Below, piece after piece: positions 36,936 through 47,150 of a DNA stretch of 64,000 nt; the first letter of the stretch is position 1; every line of letters starts with the position of its first letter. The DNA comes from Chlamydomonas reinhardtii (lineage: Eukaryota > Chlorophyta > Chlorophyceae > Chlamydomonadales > Chlamydomonadaceae), in assembly GCF_000002595.2 (NCBI RefSeq), contig NC_057005.1, positions 1,513,923 to 1,577,922 on the forward strand. The letters run 5' to 3'. The translations under genes were made by a program, and so were the position numbers. Under the pieces are notes generated by a model. The model was not told the DNA's origin and searched no databases. It saw nothing but the letters and a program-made list of their open reading frames with translations.

Positions 36936-37770
36936 CCTGGCTCAGTCAGCCCTAGCGCGAGGGCGGCGCCGAGGGGTCCGGCGACTGCGGGCGCGGCGTC
37001 GACTGCAACACCACACCTACGGCAGCGTAGGACGGCGCCTTAGGGCAGCCCCGGGAGCGCAAGCTGATGGCCCGAGTCCGTGCAGGAGTGTCACAAGGGC
37101 CTTCTATGTTCAGTGGAGGTTGGCGGGCTCTTCGGAAGGGCTCGCGACAATTCCCTACCTGCTGAAGCTGCACCGCTGGAGAAGTGCGATAACCCTAGCA
37201 AATTTGCTTGCTATAAAAAGCCAAACAATTGGCCACGCAGGTAGCCTTCTGCGACGCCGAGCTGGCCAGCCACGGCAGCACTTGACTCGTGCTGGAGGGC
37301 GAGTCCGAAGCAGCCACAGAGAATCAGGTGGTGCTCGGGACAAAGCACCCAAACTAGTTGCACTGAACAAGCGTCCTTCTGGGTCTCCTGGGGATCTCTG
37401 CAAAGGAATCGGTTCTTTTCTGACAAGCTGCCTCAGACCATGCTCACACGCAAATGTACATATGTTATTGTTGCGGTTTCAATGCAGTTATGCGATTGGG
37501 GAAGCATGGCCGTCTGGTGCACCTCGGATGCACCTGGTTCCAAAGACTGAAGAGCTGACTGGCCAAAAGCTGTGGCTTCTTTCCCTGTTTGGCCATTTCC
37601 CATGAAAAAGCAGAGGTTTTATAATTTGCCTAGTAGCTGTCAGGGTTGGCTGGCCACCATCCACCTGTGCCGTGAAGGGTGAGGCACCAAGGGGAAGGAC
37701 ACCCGCGCTCTATCGTTATGTAACAAGAGCCGCCTCGGCAGCACAACTTGACCGACAGCGATGTGTCGCA

Positions 37771-37912
37771 CCGTCCAGCCCACACTGTCCATCCCTGACT
37801 CCTGACTCTGTCCAGCCCTGCAGCTGACTCCCTGATTCCTCACTCCCTGATTCCTGACTCCCTGACTCCTGACTCCTGACTCTGTCCAGCCCACACTGTC
37901 CAGCCCACATTG
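37771..37912. repeat. CTGACTCC minisatellite
   Basis: Degenerate tandem units (cctgactc, cctgattc, ctccctga) interspersed with three copies of gtccagccc. The distal part (37878-37900) is repeated in inverted orientation at 38368-38390. Confidence 0.75.
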
Positions 37913-38390
37913 CACCCCACGCACCACTTGGGTGACGCGCTGCCTGCCTGCTCAGCTGCCTGCCTGCTCAGCCACCTGCTCAGCCGCCTGCTCAGCTGCC
38001 TGCTTGAACTTGAGGCTATTCTTGGCCATCTTGGACGGGCTGAAGCCGTGCCCCTGCTTCTTGCGCTTCCTGGCCTCCATGCCTTGCGCCAGTTGCCCTT
38101 CTCCGAGGGCGCCGTTGCCAGGCAGCCCGTGCACTCGCCCACCGTGCAGCCAGCGCGCAGCAGCCCGCCGTCCTCGTCCCGCTGCTCAGCTGCGGCCGGC
38201 CGGTCCACAGCCCCGCCAGCCCGCCACTGCTCCCAGCTGTCCGGATCCCAGGTGCTGGCGCGCGGCTTGCCGATGCGCTGGTAGCACCCGCCGCACCAGC
38301 GGTAGCCGCCGGCCGTCGCCGCCAGCTGGTCGCCCTCGCCAGCCGGTCGCCGTCGCCACACAGTGTGGACAGTGTGGGCTGGGCAGAGTC
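37878..38390 (-). mobile_element. Short insertion bounded by about 23-bp inverted repeats
   Basis: Left arm gactctgtccagcccacact (37878 onward) is matched in reverse complement at 38368-38390 with one mismatch over about 23 bases. The interior has a minus-strand open frame (from 38361) with coding texture: RWCGGCYQRIGKPRAS, WDPDSWEQW, a Cys pair in CTVGECTGC, then KGNWRKAW. In an overlapping frame there is a Lys/Arg segment (ARKRKKQGHGFSPSKMAKN) running into (QAAE)n, encoded by a ctgcctgctcag minisatellite. No transposase domain is recognisable. It could be a non-autonomous DNA element carrying a captured or decayed ORF. The boundaries are approximate and no target-site duplication was established. 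Confidence 0.45.
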
Positions 38391-38408
38391 AGCAGTCAAG
38401 ACGGACAC

Positions 38409-38413
38409 TTACA
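38409..38413 (-). terminator. TGTAA poly(A) signal, SURF4-like gene
   Basis: Minus-strand TGTAA 274 bases after the SURF4-like stop, just outside the inverted-repeat insertion. The insertion would then lie downstream of the transcript end. Confidence 0.5.
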
Positions 38414-38686
38414 ACTTGAGTCGTTTGCGCCAGGCCGTCAGATGCGCAACATCACGCGAGTTGCGACAGATGCACAGGGTGGGCAAGCAGCCGGGGCTTG
38501 CCGCCCGCATGCAGTTCGGTCCACCCCCTCACCTCACCTCACCGCATTCAACACACCGGCGCCACCCGTCCCCTCCTTCTCAATACCACACAGCCACCCC
38601 AACCCGCCCTTCCATTCTTGCGCACTACGCACACACGGCATCCACACTCCCCGCCTGCGCTTCATTACCTATCCCTCCCTGCTCGG

Positions 38687-41600
38687 CTACTGGTTCTTGC
38701 GCGCCGCCACGAGCCGGTCAACCGTGAACCACCCTGCGCCCAGGCACTGCAGCAGCACCAGACCGCCGGCCACCGCCACGTCTGTGAAGAAGTGCAGCCG
38801 CGCGTGCGCCGCCGCGTGCCAGGAGGGCCAGTACCAGGCCCACCAGGGCCAGCACGTGCCGGCCTCCAGCAGCAGCACGGCGGCCAGCGCGCGGCAGGTC
38901 AGCGCGGTCTGCGCCAAAACAGGCGCACAGGGACAGGCAGGTTTGATGAAACATGGAATGAAGAATAGACTAACGGGTTGTGTTGTGGTTGAGATGTGCG
39001 GGGTAGCGGCGGAATGAGCGGCGGGGTGTGTGGGCGATCAGCAGGAGCAACAAATACAGGGAATCAGGCTCGCAAAGCAGGTGTTGTGGCTGCATGCATG
39101 AGTGCACAAGCAATCAAGCACACAATGGCGCACCTGCCAGCCCAGCGCCAGTGGCAGGCTCAGCGCCAGCTCCAACAGCTGCCAGTTGTTGTCGTGGCTG
39201 TCAGGCACGCCGTAGTGGTGTCGCACGGCCCCGAAGCCACCGCCACCTTCGGCAGATGCATCCGCGGCTCCCGCCGCCATGGCTGCCGCGGCCGCGCCAG
39301 CGCCCGCGGCGCCAGCCGCCAAGCCGCCAACCGCCGCCGCGGCGCCAAGCCCCGCGCCTGCCAGCCCCGCGCCGGCGCCCGCGGCGCCACCCGCCATAAG
39401 CCCCGCCGTGGCAGCCGCTCCCGCCGCCGCCTCCGCCACCCTCGCCGCCTTCTCTGCCACATTGGCCGCCGCGCCCGCCTGCGCCGCCGCCGCCGCCTCC
39501 ACCGCCTTGTCCAGCGCCGCCGCCGCCGCCTGGCGGGGCGTGGAGGCAGAGGCCTGCCACAGCGCGCCGCCGCGTGCCGCCACCCGGCTCACTTGTGACC
39601 AGCCCGCGAACAGGAGCAGGCACGCCAGCAGCAGGCGGCCGGCGAGCAGCGCGACGGACTTGCGGCGGCTGGGCGGCGAGCGCTCATCGGGCGCCGGCTC
39701 GTCAGGGAGGAGCACGCCTATGGAATGGGGTGCGTGCGTAATGTAAAGGAGAGCAGCGTTCCTGATAGGTGTGTCATTGATTTTACGAGAAATAGGGAGA
39801 CGTGGAGAGAAGCAGGGGCACGCGTGTCGATGTGGCCTGGAAGCAGCATATGCCGGCACACAGGACGCAATGCAACGCACCGGCGTATGTGCGCAGGCGG
39901 GCGCGGTCCTTGACGCTGTGTGCCAGCACCAGCAGCGCCGCGCCGATCTGCGGACGCGTGCGGCAGCGTGTGTGACATGTAGCACTGATGTATATCTGAG
40001 TCAAAGCCAGCCCTCTGCGTGGTATGTACTACAAAACGTCCTTACACCCTGCATCCGTAGGCGCGGACTGCATGCAAGTGCCCTTCCTGGCTGTCCCCCA
40101 CCCATGATGGCTCCCCCCATCCACGATGGGTTCCCGTACCCAGAATGGCCTCCCCCACCCACAATGGCCAGGCGCTTGGCCAGTAGCTCGGTGGGCCGGC
40201 TGCCGCGCGTCAGCACCGCCAGCAGCTGCCGCCCGCTCAGCGCCGCGTCCTCCCACACGCTGCGTGCCAGTAACACCCCGCCCGTCAGCGGCACCGCCAC
40301 GCCCGCCGCGCACAGCACGGCGCAGGGCAGCAGCAGCGTCACCTGGGCACAGCATGTTGGAGCAAGGGGAGTGTTCGCATAATGCGGTGGGTGCGTGGAT
40401 GTTGTAAATGGAGTAAGAATCTGAAGAGGGAAGGAGAACGCAAGCGGTTGAACACATATGTGCCCGCGCACTCGCCGGGTCCTTGCCTCTGGGTCACAAC
40501 TCCATGCCATGCCCCAGCCCTCACCGCCGCACCATGAGGAGGGGGAAGCTCGGCGGCTTGGGCTCGGGGTCGTCGGCCCAGCGGCGCCGCATGGGCGCGT
40601 TGCGCAGGTGCGCCCACACCTCCACCGCCTCCGCCACCTGCATACCACACAGTGCCGCACACAGCCACACTGCGCTACAGCGGCGCCCCACAGAACACGC
40701 ACTGGGCACTGGCGGCGGCTTCCGTAATCGCCCCACCTCCTGCTAATGTACTGTACTGCGTGACTTCAGCACCCCCCCCTGCAGCACTACCGAGTACATG
40801 ACACCGTAGGCGTGCGCCGGTCCCCGCCCGCACCCGACCCGCCACGCCCATTGCGCCGCTCGCACCTGGTTGATGTACCAGGCGCACACCATGGCCCTCG
40901 CCGCCCACTTGGCCAGCGGCCCGCTGTCCAGCGCCCGCAGCAGCCCCCACAGCCGCCGGGACCGCTCGCGCCAGGAGCGGCGCTCCGCCACCACCTCCTG
41001 CACACCACCAGGCAGCGCGCGGGACCACACTGTATCCTTAACGTCATAACTTCACCTGGTGACGATGCCCTGGAAGGCCGGTACAAGCCAAGCCGATGGC
41101 AGCAGGGGTGTGTGAGGCACCGTCACTTGCCAGCGCCCGCCGTACCTGCGCTGCCTCGCGCACCGCCTGCAAGTTGCCCGCCGCGCTGCGCCACGCCTCT
41201 CCCCGCTGCGCCGCCGCCGCCGCGCCCAGCTCCGCCATCTGCACCTGCAGCTCCCGCCCATCACACAGCAGGCCAGCAGGCCCCGGTGGTCTCATAGCGG
41301 GGCCGGGCCAGGCCAGCCTCAGCCGGCAGTGAAAAGCAACGCGTACATGCCACATGCCGACACGCTGCGTCTCGGACCCACCTTGCCAAAGCGGCCTTGC
41401 ACACAAGTACCCCTATGGTCCTATTCGCCCTACCCCGTTCTCTCCCTCACACCAGCGCTGGGGCACCCGCGCCACGTCCACGCCGCAACGCTGAATCCCT
41501 CACGCCCCCGCACCTGCGCCTTGGCCTTCATGCGCGCCCAGTAGCCGGCGGCTTCGGGCGCTGTGGGCAGGAACCGCAGGATGCAGCCCGAGAACGACAG

Positions 41601-42054
41601 GTGGTCATGGCAGGGGACCAGGGGCAGGGTGAGCCGGAGCCGGCCGCTGAGCAGCACGCAAGGAGACTGGCCTCCAGCACCCGCGGGTCAAGGCAACTGA
41701 GACGCCAACACAAGCAGCCTGCACAAGCTCGAGCCTTGAAACAGCAGCAGCGAGCAGCAGCACACAGCAGCGCGCCCGCCGCGCACCTCCGGGCCCAGGA
41801 GGCGCGGACGAGGTGTAGAGCGCGCCGGTCGGGCGGGAGCCAAACCCCGGGCCCGCGGGCGCGGCCGCCAGCCCAGCTGCGCTCGCGCGCTGCAGGTAGC
41901 TCGGAGGGGGCACCTCTTCAGCACCAGCGGGCGGCGCCATGAGCGGCGTGATCTCGCTGACTGGGTCGGCCGCGGGCGGGCCCGCCGGCAGCGGCCCCGC
42001 GCTGGTTCTGCCGCCGCCCGGCGCGGCGTCGCCCTGCCGCGGGCGCTGCTGCAT
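38687..42054 (-). CDS. SURF4-like cargo receptor, expanded
   Basis: SURF4/Erv29 proteins are polytopic ER-Golgi cargo receptors that load soluble secretory proteins into COPII vesicles. Exons 42054-41787, 41560-41514, 41244-41146, 40997-40866, 40637-40533, 40342-40163, 39947-39881, 39717-39134 and 38908-38687 close in frame to 567 residues; typical members have about 270. The N-terminal 130 or so residues are Pro/Ala-rich and extra. The conserved core includes KWAARAMVCAWYINQ, GGVLLARSVWED, LLAKRLAI joined to IGAALLVLAHS, LLAGRLLLACLLLFAGWSQ, DNNWQLLELALSLPLALGWQ and a last segment with HFFTDVAVAGGLVLLQCLGA and VDRLVAARKNQ. About 120 residues of Ala/Gly-rich sequence (39220-39580) are inserted in one loop. 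The C-terminus KNQ lacks the canonical KKXX retrieval motif. Confidence 0.75.
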
Positions 42055-42518
42055 GACGGCGATATGCCGGTACACAATGTGTCTGATGGATTGAGCTGCC
42101 TATCTGGGTCAGCGTTGTCTGATTTCAGCAAGCGCTCGAACCTCGTTACAATACCGTGCTTCAATCAAAGCGTACATCGTCAGCACAGTTCCATGCGCAT
42201 TCCAGCGCTCTCGGTCCGCTGCCCTGCATGCACTCGAACAGTCGCACGTCGCACGCCCCCTCCCTCCCATGCTGATTCCGGTTGCCCCCTCGACCCTTCC
42301 GCCTCGTCAACACAGGCCCCGAGCTCTTGCCCCACTGACGCTGGGGCGTTTGTCCCGTCCTGCATATATTCAGCATATTCCAAATCCAAACACTGCACGC
42401 AACCAATTCCACACACAGACACGTGCCAATCCTGCTCCACAAAATCCTTACCGACCCGACAGCCCAGCTGAGCGCGCTCATCGTCGTGTCCCCAGCCCGA
42501 CTCGATCCCTCCCGCCAC
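42055..42518. other. Spacer, RRM gene 3' end / SURF4-like 5' end
   Basis: 464 bases between two minus-strand genes. It holds the upstream gene's 3' UTR, with a TGTAA at 42146-42150, and the promoter/5' UTR of the SURF4-like gene. No other gene is seen. Confidence 0.5.
42146..42150 (-). terminator. TGTAA poly(A) signal, RRM gene
   Basis: Minus-strand TGTAA 370 bases after the RRM gene stop and only about 90 bases upstream of the SURF4-like start codon. Confidence 0.45.
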
Positions 42519-45500
42519 TTAGTAGGGCGCCGCGCGCTCGTAGCCGCCACCACCGCCACCGTTGCGCGCGGGCGGGTAGCTGCGGTCCGGGCCGCCGCGG
42601 CCCGAGCCCTCATACCCGGCGTCCGGGGCGTACGCCGCCGCCGCGCCACGGCCGCCGCTGCCTGTCGGCGTCAATGCTGCCGCCGCCGCCGGGGCGCCGC
42701 CCGCCGCCGGCGGCCCGCGGGACGCGGGTGCGCCGTAGCCACCACCGCCACCCCCAGACTTGTATCCGGCACCCTCCTCGTAATAGTCGCCGCCGCGGTC
42801 ATAGCCCCGGTCATAGCCCCGGTCGTAGCCCCGCTCATAACCGCCCCCGCCGCCGCCACGGCCGCCGCCGCCACCCTCGTAACCCCGCTCGTAATAGCCC
42901 GCATCCCGTGCGCTGCCGCCGGCGGCGGCGGCACCGCTGCCGCGGGCGCTGCCGCCGTACCCGGCCTCGCGCGCGGGGTAGCCGCCGGCGGCGTAGCCAT
43001 CGCCACGGGCGTAGTCGGCGCCGCGCTCGCCGCGGCTGGGTGGACCGGCAGCGTAGCCATCACCCTTGGCGGGCGGCGCGACATAGCCGGGCTCTCCACG
43101 GCCGCCGCGGCCCTCATAGCCGCTGTCGTAGCCGGCGCCGCCACGGCCGCCGCCACCACCACCCTCATAGCCATCTACACCGGGAAAGGAGCGGTTGAAA
43201 CCCGTTCAGAGGCCCGCAAAGCGAGGGGACACGGCCCGGGCAAACGACAGATCAAGCTCGGCCGGGAGGCCAGGGCAAGCAAGACAATAAGGAGAAACGC
43301 GAGGCAGATGTAACAACCCCGGTATCGCAACGAGTAAGAAGACGTACCCCAGTAGTCGCCGCCCCGGCCGCCGCCGCCAGCAGCAGGCGGGTACTCGGTC
43401 CGCGCGTATTTGGCGGGCGGGTAGCGCTCATCATAGGCGGCGCCGCCGCGGCCGCCGCTCGGGCCGTACTCGGCATCACGGGCCGGCTCGCGATAGCCGC
43501 CACCACCGGCAGGGCCGTAGCCCTCGCGGGAGCTGTAGCCAGCCTCACGAGCGCTGTAGCCGCCCTCACGAGCGCTGTAACCAGCCTCACGAGCGCTGTA
43601 GCCAGCCTCACGAGCGCTGTAACCTCCCTCGTAGCCGCCTCGACCGCCCTCATAACCGCCGCGGCCGCCCTCGTAGCCAGCACGCCCGCCCTCGTAGCCG
43701 GCACGCCCGCCCTCATATCCTCCGCGACTGCCCTCGTATCCTGCCCGGCCGCCCTCATAGCCGCCACGCCCGCCCTCGTAGCCGACGCCGCCGCCGCCGC
43801 CGCCGCGACCGCCACCGCCGCCCTCGCGGTAGACTGGCTCCCGGTAGCCGCCACCACCGCCACCACCTGCCTCGTAATAGCCGCCGCCGCCGCCGCCACC
43901 GCCGCGACCGCCGCTGCCCTCGTAGCCTGCTGTGTGCGGGCACAGCATGCGCCCACAGTCAGCCAAGGGACAACCATGTGGACAAACGTCGCTCCTTGAT
44001 ACGCTTTAGCTACAGAACCCGGGTCACAGAGCACACCAGGCCAGGCTATTGCATGCTTGCACCATCATGAGCACGGCCGCCACTCACCACCGCGAGCTGT
44101 GGTGGGCGGGTAGTCGCCACGGCTGTACTTCTCCGGCGGGTACCGGTCGTCGTAGGCAGCACTGCCACCTCCAGCAGCCGCAGCGGCCCGGCCGCCACCG
44201 CCGCCCTCATAGCCGGCAACAGCGCGGCCGCCCTCGCGCGAGCTGTAGCCGCCGCCACCACCGGCACCACCGGCACCGCCCTCGTACGGCTCATCATAGC
44301 CGTAGCGGTCGTCATAGCCGCCGCCAGCAGCGGCCTTCTCGCCGCCGCCACGGCGCTCCTCGCGGGGATAGCTCTTCTCCTCATGGCCGCCGCCGCCGGC
44401 TGCCCGCTCCGACTTGTGGTAGGAGCCGCCAGTGCGGTCAGGCGCGCCTCCGTCGTACCGGTCGCTGGCAGCGGGCGCGCCGCGCTCCTCAGCTGCGTCC
44501 GCACCTTCCTCCATGTGCTACAGCCACATGGGCGTACAGGCAGGCAGGAAGCGTCATGTAGGCCCTCTCGGCACGGGAGATCAAGCGCACGCCCCACGGC
44601 GCTCCATCCCATTGGCAAAGCGCTGAGCTTGACTTGCGTTCTGCCCTTGATGCCTCCACCAGCCACGACCAGCACCAGTGGCAAGCCGCATTTGCGCGCG
44701 CGAGTTTCACCCACCAGCGGCTCGCAGCGTAGCTTGGCGCCCTCAAAGGACATGCCGTCAATCACCCGGATGGCGGTGCTGCGCTCCGTCGACGTCGTGA
44801 ACTCGCCGACGCTGCAGGACAGCCGCGCACAGCACGAAAGGGGAAATGATCAGGGCGCGAGTCAAGCATGAGTGCCAACGCATGGGTGTGGTGCGGCTGG
44901 CTAATGGCAGCAAGTGTGGGGGCGGGCCGTCAAACGCAGCTCCTGCCGGCCGCCGCACGTCCTCAACCTCAACACAACCGGCCTACCTAGAGTGCCCAAA
45001 TCAAATACAATATGACACAGAACCATAAAGACGAAGGTGCGGTGGGACACCTTAGACATGAGAGCACATGTGGCAATCGCATGAGTGCTTCCTGGGCGAT
45101 ACGCCATGCAGGCGGGCGCAGATAGCACGATGGCCTAGAGAAGCATGAACAATAAAGCGAAGGCAAAGACGCGCACACGTCTCTGGCTACCAACAGCTTG
45201 CTTGGAACCAATGTACACGGCATAGAGAGCAGTGTAATCAGGACAAGAGAGACGCCATGTGCAGCTAAACCACTGCCAGACCCTGACAGACGCGTTGGGC
45301 CTGCGCTTCCAGACACGAAGCAGGAGGCTGTAGCGATGCCTTGGCTGCCTATGCAAGCTGCGCGAGAGGGCAGTTGCGTTTTTTCAAGCATTTTCAATAA
45401 CAGGGCCCAGCAGGAGAACTCTGCGTGACGCCAAGTGGACTAAGCTGCCGTGCTGCAAATCCCGGCTGCCAGAATCCAATGTGAACGGGCGTGCTGCAAA

Positions 45501-46750
45501 ATGTGTGGGCTTGTTTGAGCACGTGATGATAGCCAACGCCTGCGCGGCCGCTCCAGGTGAGGTAGATTCCAAAATGAAAACGGGAGTCGAAAGGGGCTGC
45601 GTGTGGGTGTTCCTCCGTCCGCCGCTGCGAAACACCGGCATGAGGTTGCTGCGACGCCAGGCTGCTGCCGACAATAGGGCTGTTGGTCCAAAAGCACGTA
45701 AACTGCTATACTGCTTACGGTCAAAGTAGATACGCTGGAAAAGAAGGGGCGGTCCTGCTTGCTCACGAGACCGCGCCCACCGCATACTGAACCCCCTGCA
45801 CCAGTACCCCATTCATAAACGATAGAGACCACCACCAAAACCCCGGTATAGTACCCGACGCCAGGACGCTCGATGTTCGCGTAGGTCGGCTGGGCGTTGG
45901 TCTGGGTGCGCAGAAAGTCCTTCAGCTCCCTGCCAGGCGCGAAACACACACAGGTGGTTGGGTCAATCTCCAACCCCACGTAAGCTCATGCGCAGCGTGA
46001 CAGGCCCCGCAAAGCATCAGATATCCAAGTCTGGGCACATGTAAGCCCGTGCAGCGCTTCCTCAGCGAGTTCTCAGAGCATTCAGTCAGCGCATACCTCC
46101 ATGTGTAGGTCTCGGGGAGGCCATACACTGTAACACGGTAGCCCTTGACCTTGGGACCCGGCGGCCGATCAAAATGAGGCCGTTCGCTGTTGTGCGGGCG
46201 GCGAGGCGCCTCGTCCCGTTCGCGGGGCTGCACACCCTTCTCCCGCTCGAACTGGGCCTTTTCCTCCGGGTTTAGGGCCTTATTCACAACCACGCTGCGT
46301 CCCTTGACCTGGACACCGTTCATCTGCGGCCCAAAGCACCAGGTTAAGCCCGAAAACAGGGCCCGATGCTGCCACGCAAGCACCCTAACCGGCCCAAACG
46401 CTGCCCACCTTGCGCAGGGCGTACAGGTACGCATCCTCATCGGCGAAAGACACAAAGGCGTAACCCTTGGAGCGCTGCGTCTCGTGGTCGACCACTAGCT
46501 GGATGTTGATCACCTTGCCCGCCTCAGAAAACACATCGTAGATATCATCCTTCGTGGCCGAGAAATTCAGACCACCAACATAAATTTTGTTGTCCCGCCC
46601 GCTGTTGCTCTTGGCGTAGTCCCTGTGGCCTCCCCCAGTCCCGCCCCTGGGCTCGCGCGGAGGATACTTCTCTGCATAATCCTTGCTAGGAGCATACTCC
46701 TTCTGTGAGTCCCGATCGCGGTCCTCCTTGCTAGGCGCCTGTTCAGACAT
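42519..46750 (-). CDS. Two-RRM RNA-binding protein with long Gly/Tyr/Arg repeat tail
   Basis: Exons 46750-46409, 46323-46097, 45929-45855, 44811-44715, 44517-44088, 43926-43348 and 43174-42519 close in frame to 801 residues. After a charged N-terminus comes RRM1 with RNP2 KIYVGGL and RNP1 KGYAFVSF. A linker (RERDEAPRRPHNSERPHF) precedes a divergent RRM2 (YRVTVYGLPETYTWRELKD through VGEFTTSTERSTAIRVIDG), resembling the pseudo-RRM of SRSF1-type splicing factors. The last 550 or so residues are low-complexity: GYEGGR, GYSAREA, YDRG, RYPPEKY and RGG units. Such Tyr/Arg/Gly tails in FUS- and hnRNP-like proteins promote RNA binding and condensates. A role in mRNA processing is inferred from architecture. 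It is head-to-head with TOP6A, 400 bases apart. Confidence 0.85.
43536..43800 (-). repeat. In-frame GYEGGR / YSAREAG coding repeats
   Basis: Tandem 18- and 21-base units encode about ten GYEGGR/S/A blocks and then five YSAREAG-like blocks within the sixth exon of the RRM gene. Unit length is a multiple of three, so expansion keeps the frame. Confidence 0.8.
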
Positions 46751-47150
46751 ACTGGCAATTGCTTGGTTCTTGTTGTCAGGAAACTATGAAGGTAGCTTGC
46801 AGCACATGCATATTAATGAAGAATATGTGAAACCCTTTGACGTGCGTAGCCTGAGTAGACGGACTTTTCGCAGGCTGCATGGCCGGCGGAATGAGGGTTC
46901 TTTCCTTTTGCCGAGCTTGTCCTGCATGTAAAGCTTCACTTGCTCCAAATTGAATGCGAGCGCAGTACATGGTTATGCCCACTGACACGCTTGCTTGCTT
47001 TTCCCGACAGCTCGGGACAGCAGAACCCGTCTTCTGCCCCACCTAGGGCGGTTCGTACTTGCACTTGATTGCCATTTATTTCTTATCGTAGATAGGTATC
47101 GGGTGCCACGGGCCCAGAGGTGTGGAAGTCCCCCTCCCGCGCCTTGCAGA
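46751..47150. promoter_or_regulatory. Divergent promoter, RRM gene / TOP6A
   Basis: 400 bases between opposed ATGs, including both 5' UTRs. The segment near 46780-46830 is AT-rich. No specific motif was assigned. Confidence 0.5.

Larger units (their letters stand above)
36936..38686. other. Spacer between importin-11 5' end and SURF4-like 3' end
   Basis: 1.75 kb. The part at 36936-37640 is AT-richer and holds the importin-11 promoter, including a small hairpin (tggccaaa at 37560-37567 / tttggcca at 37588-37595). The rest contains a minisatellite, the repeat-bounded insertion and the SURF4-like 3' UTR, listed separately. Confidence 0.5.

Noticed and set aside
37000-37640. Possible small RNA or gene in the AT-richer DNA upstream of importin-11
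   Set aside because: A short hairpin exists, but no snoRNA boxes, tRNA features or coding frames could be supported.
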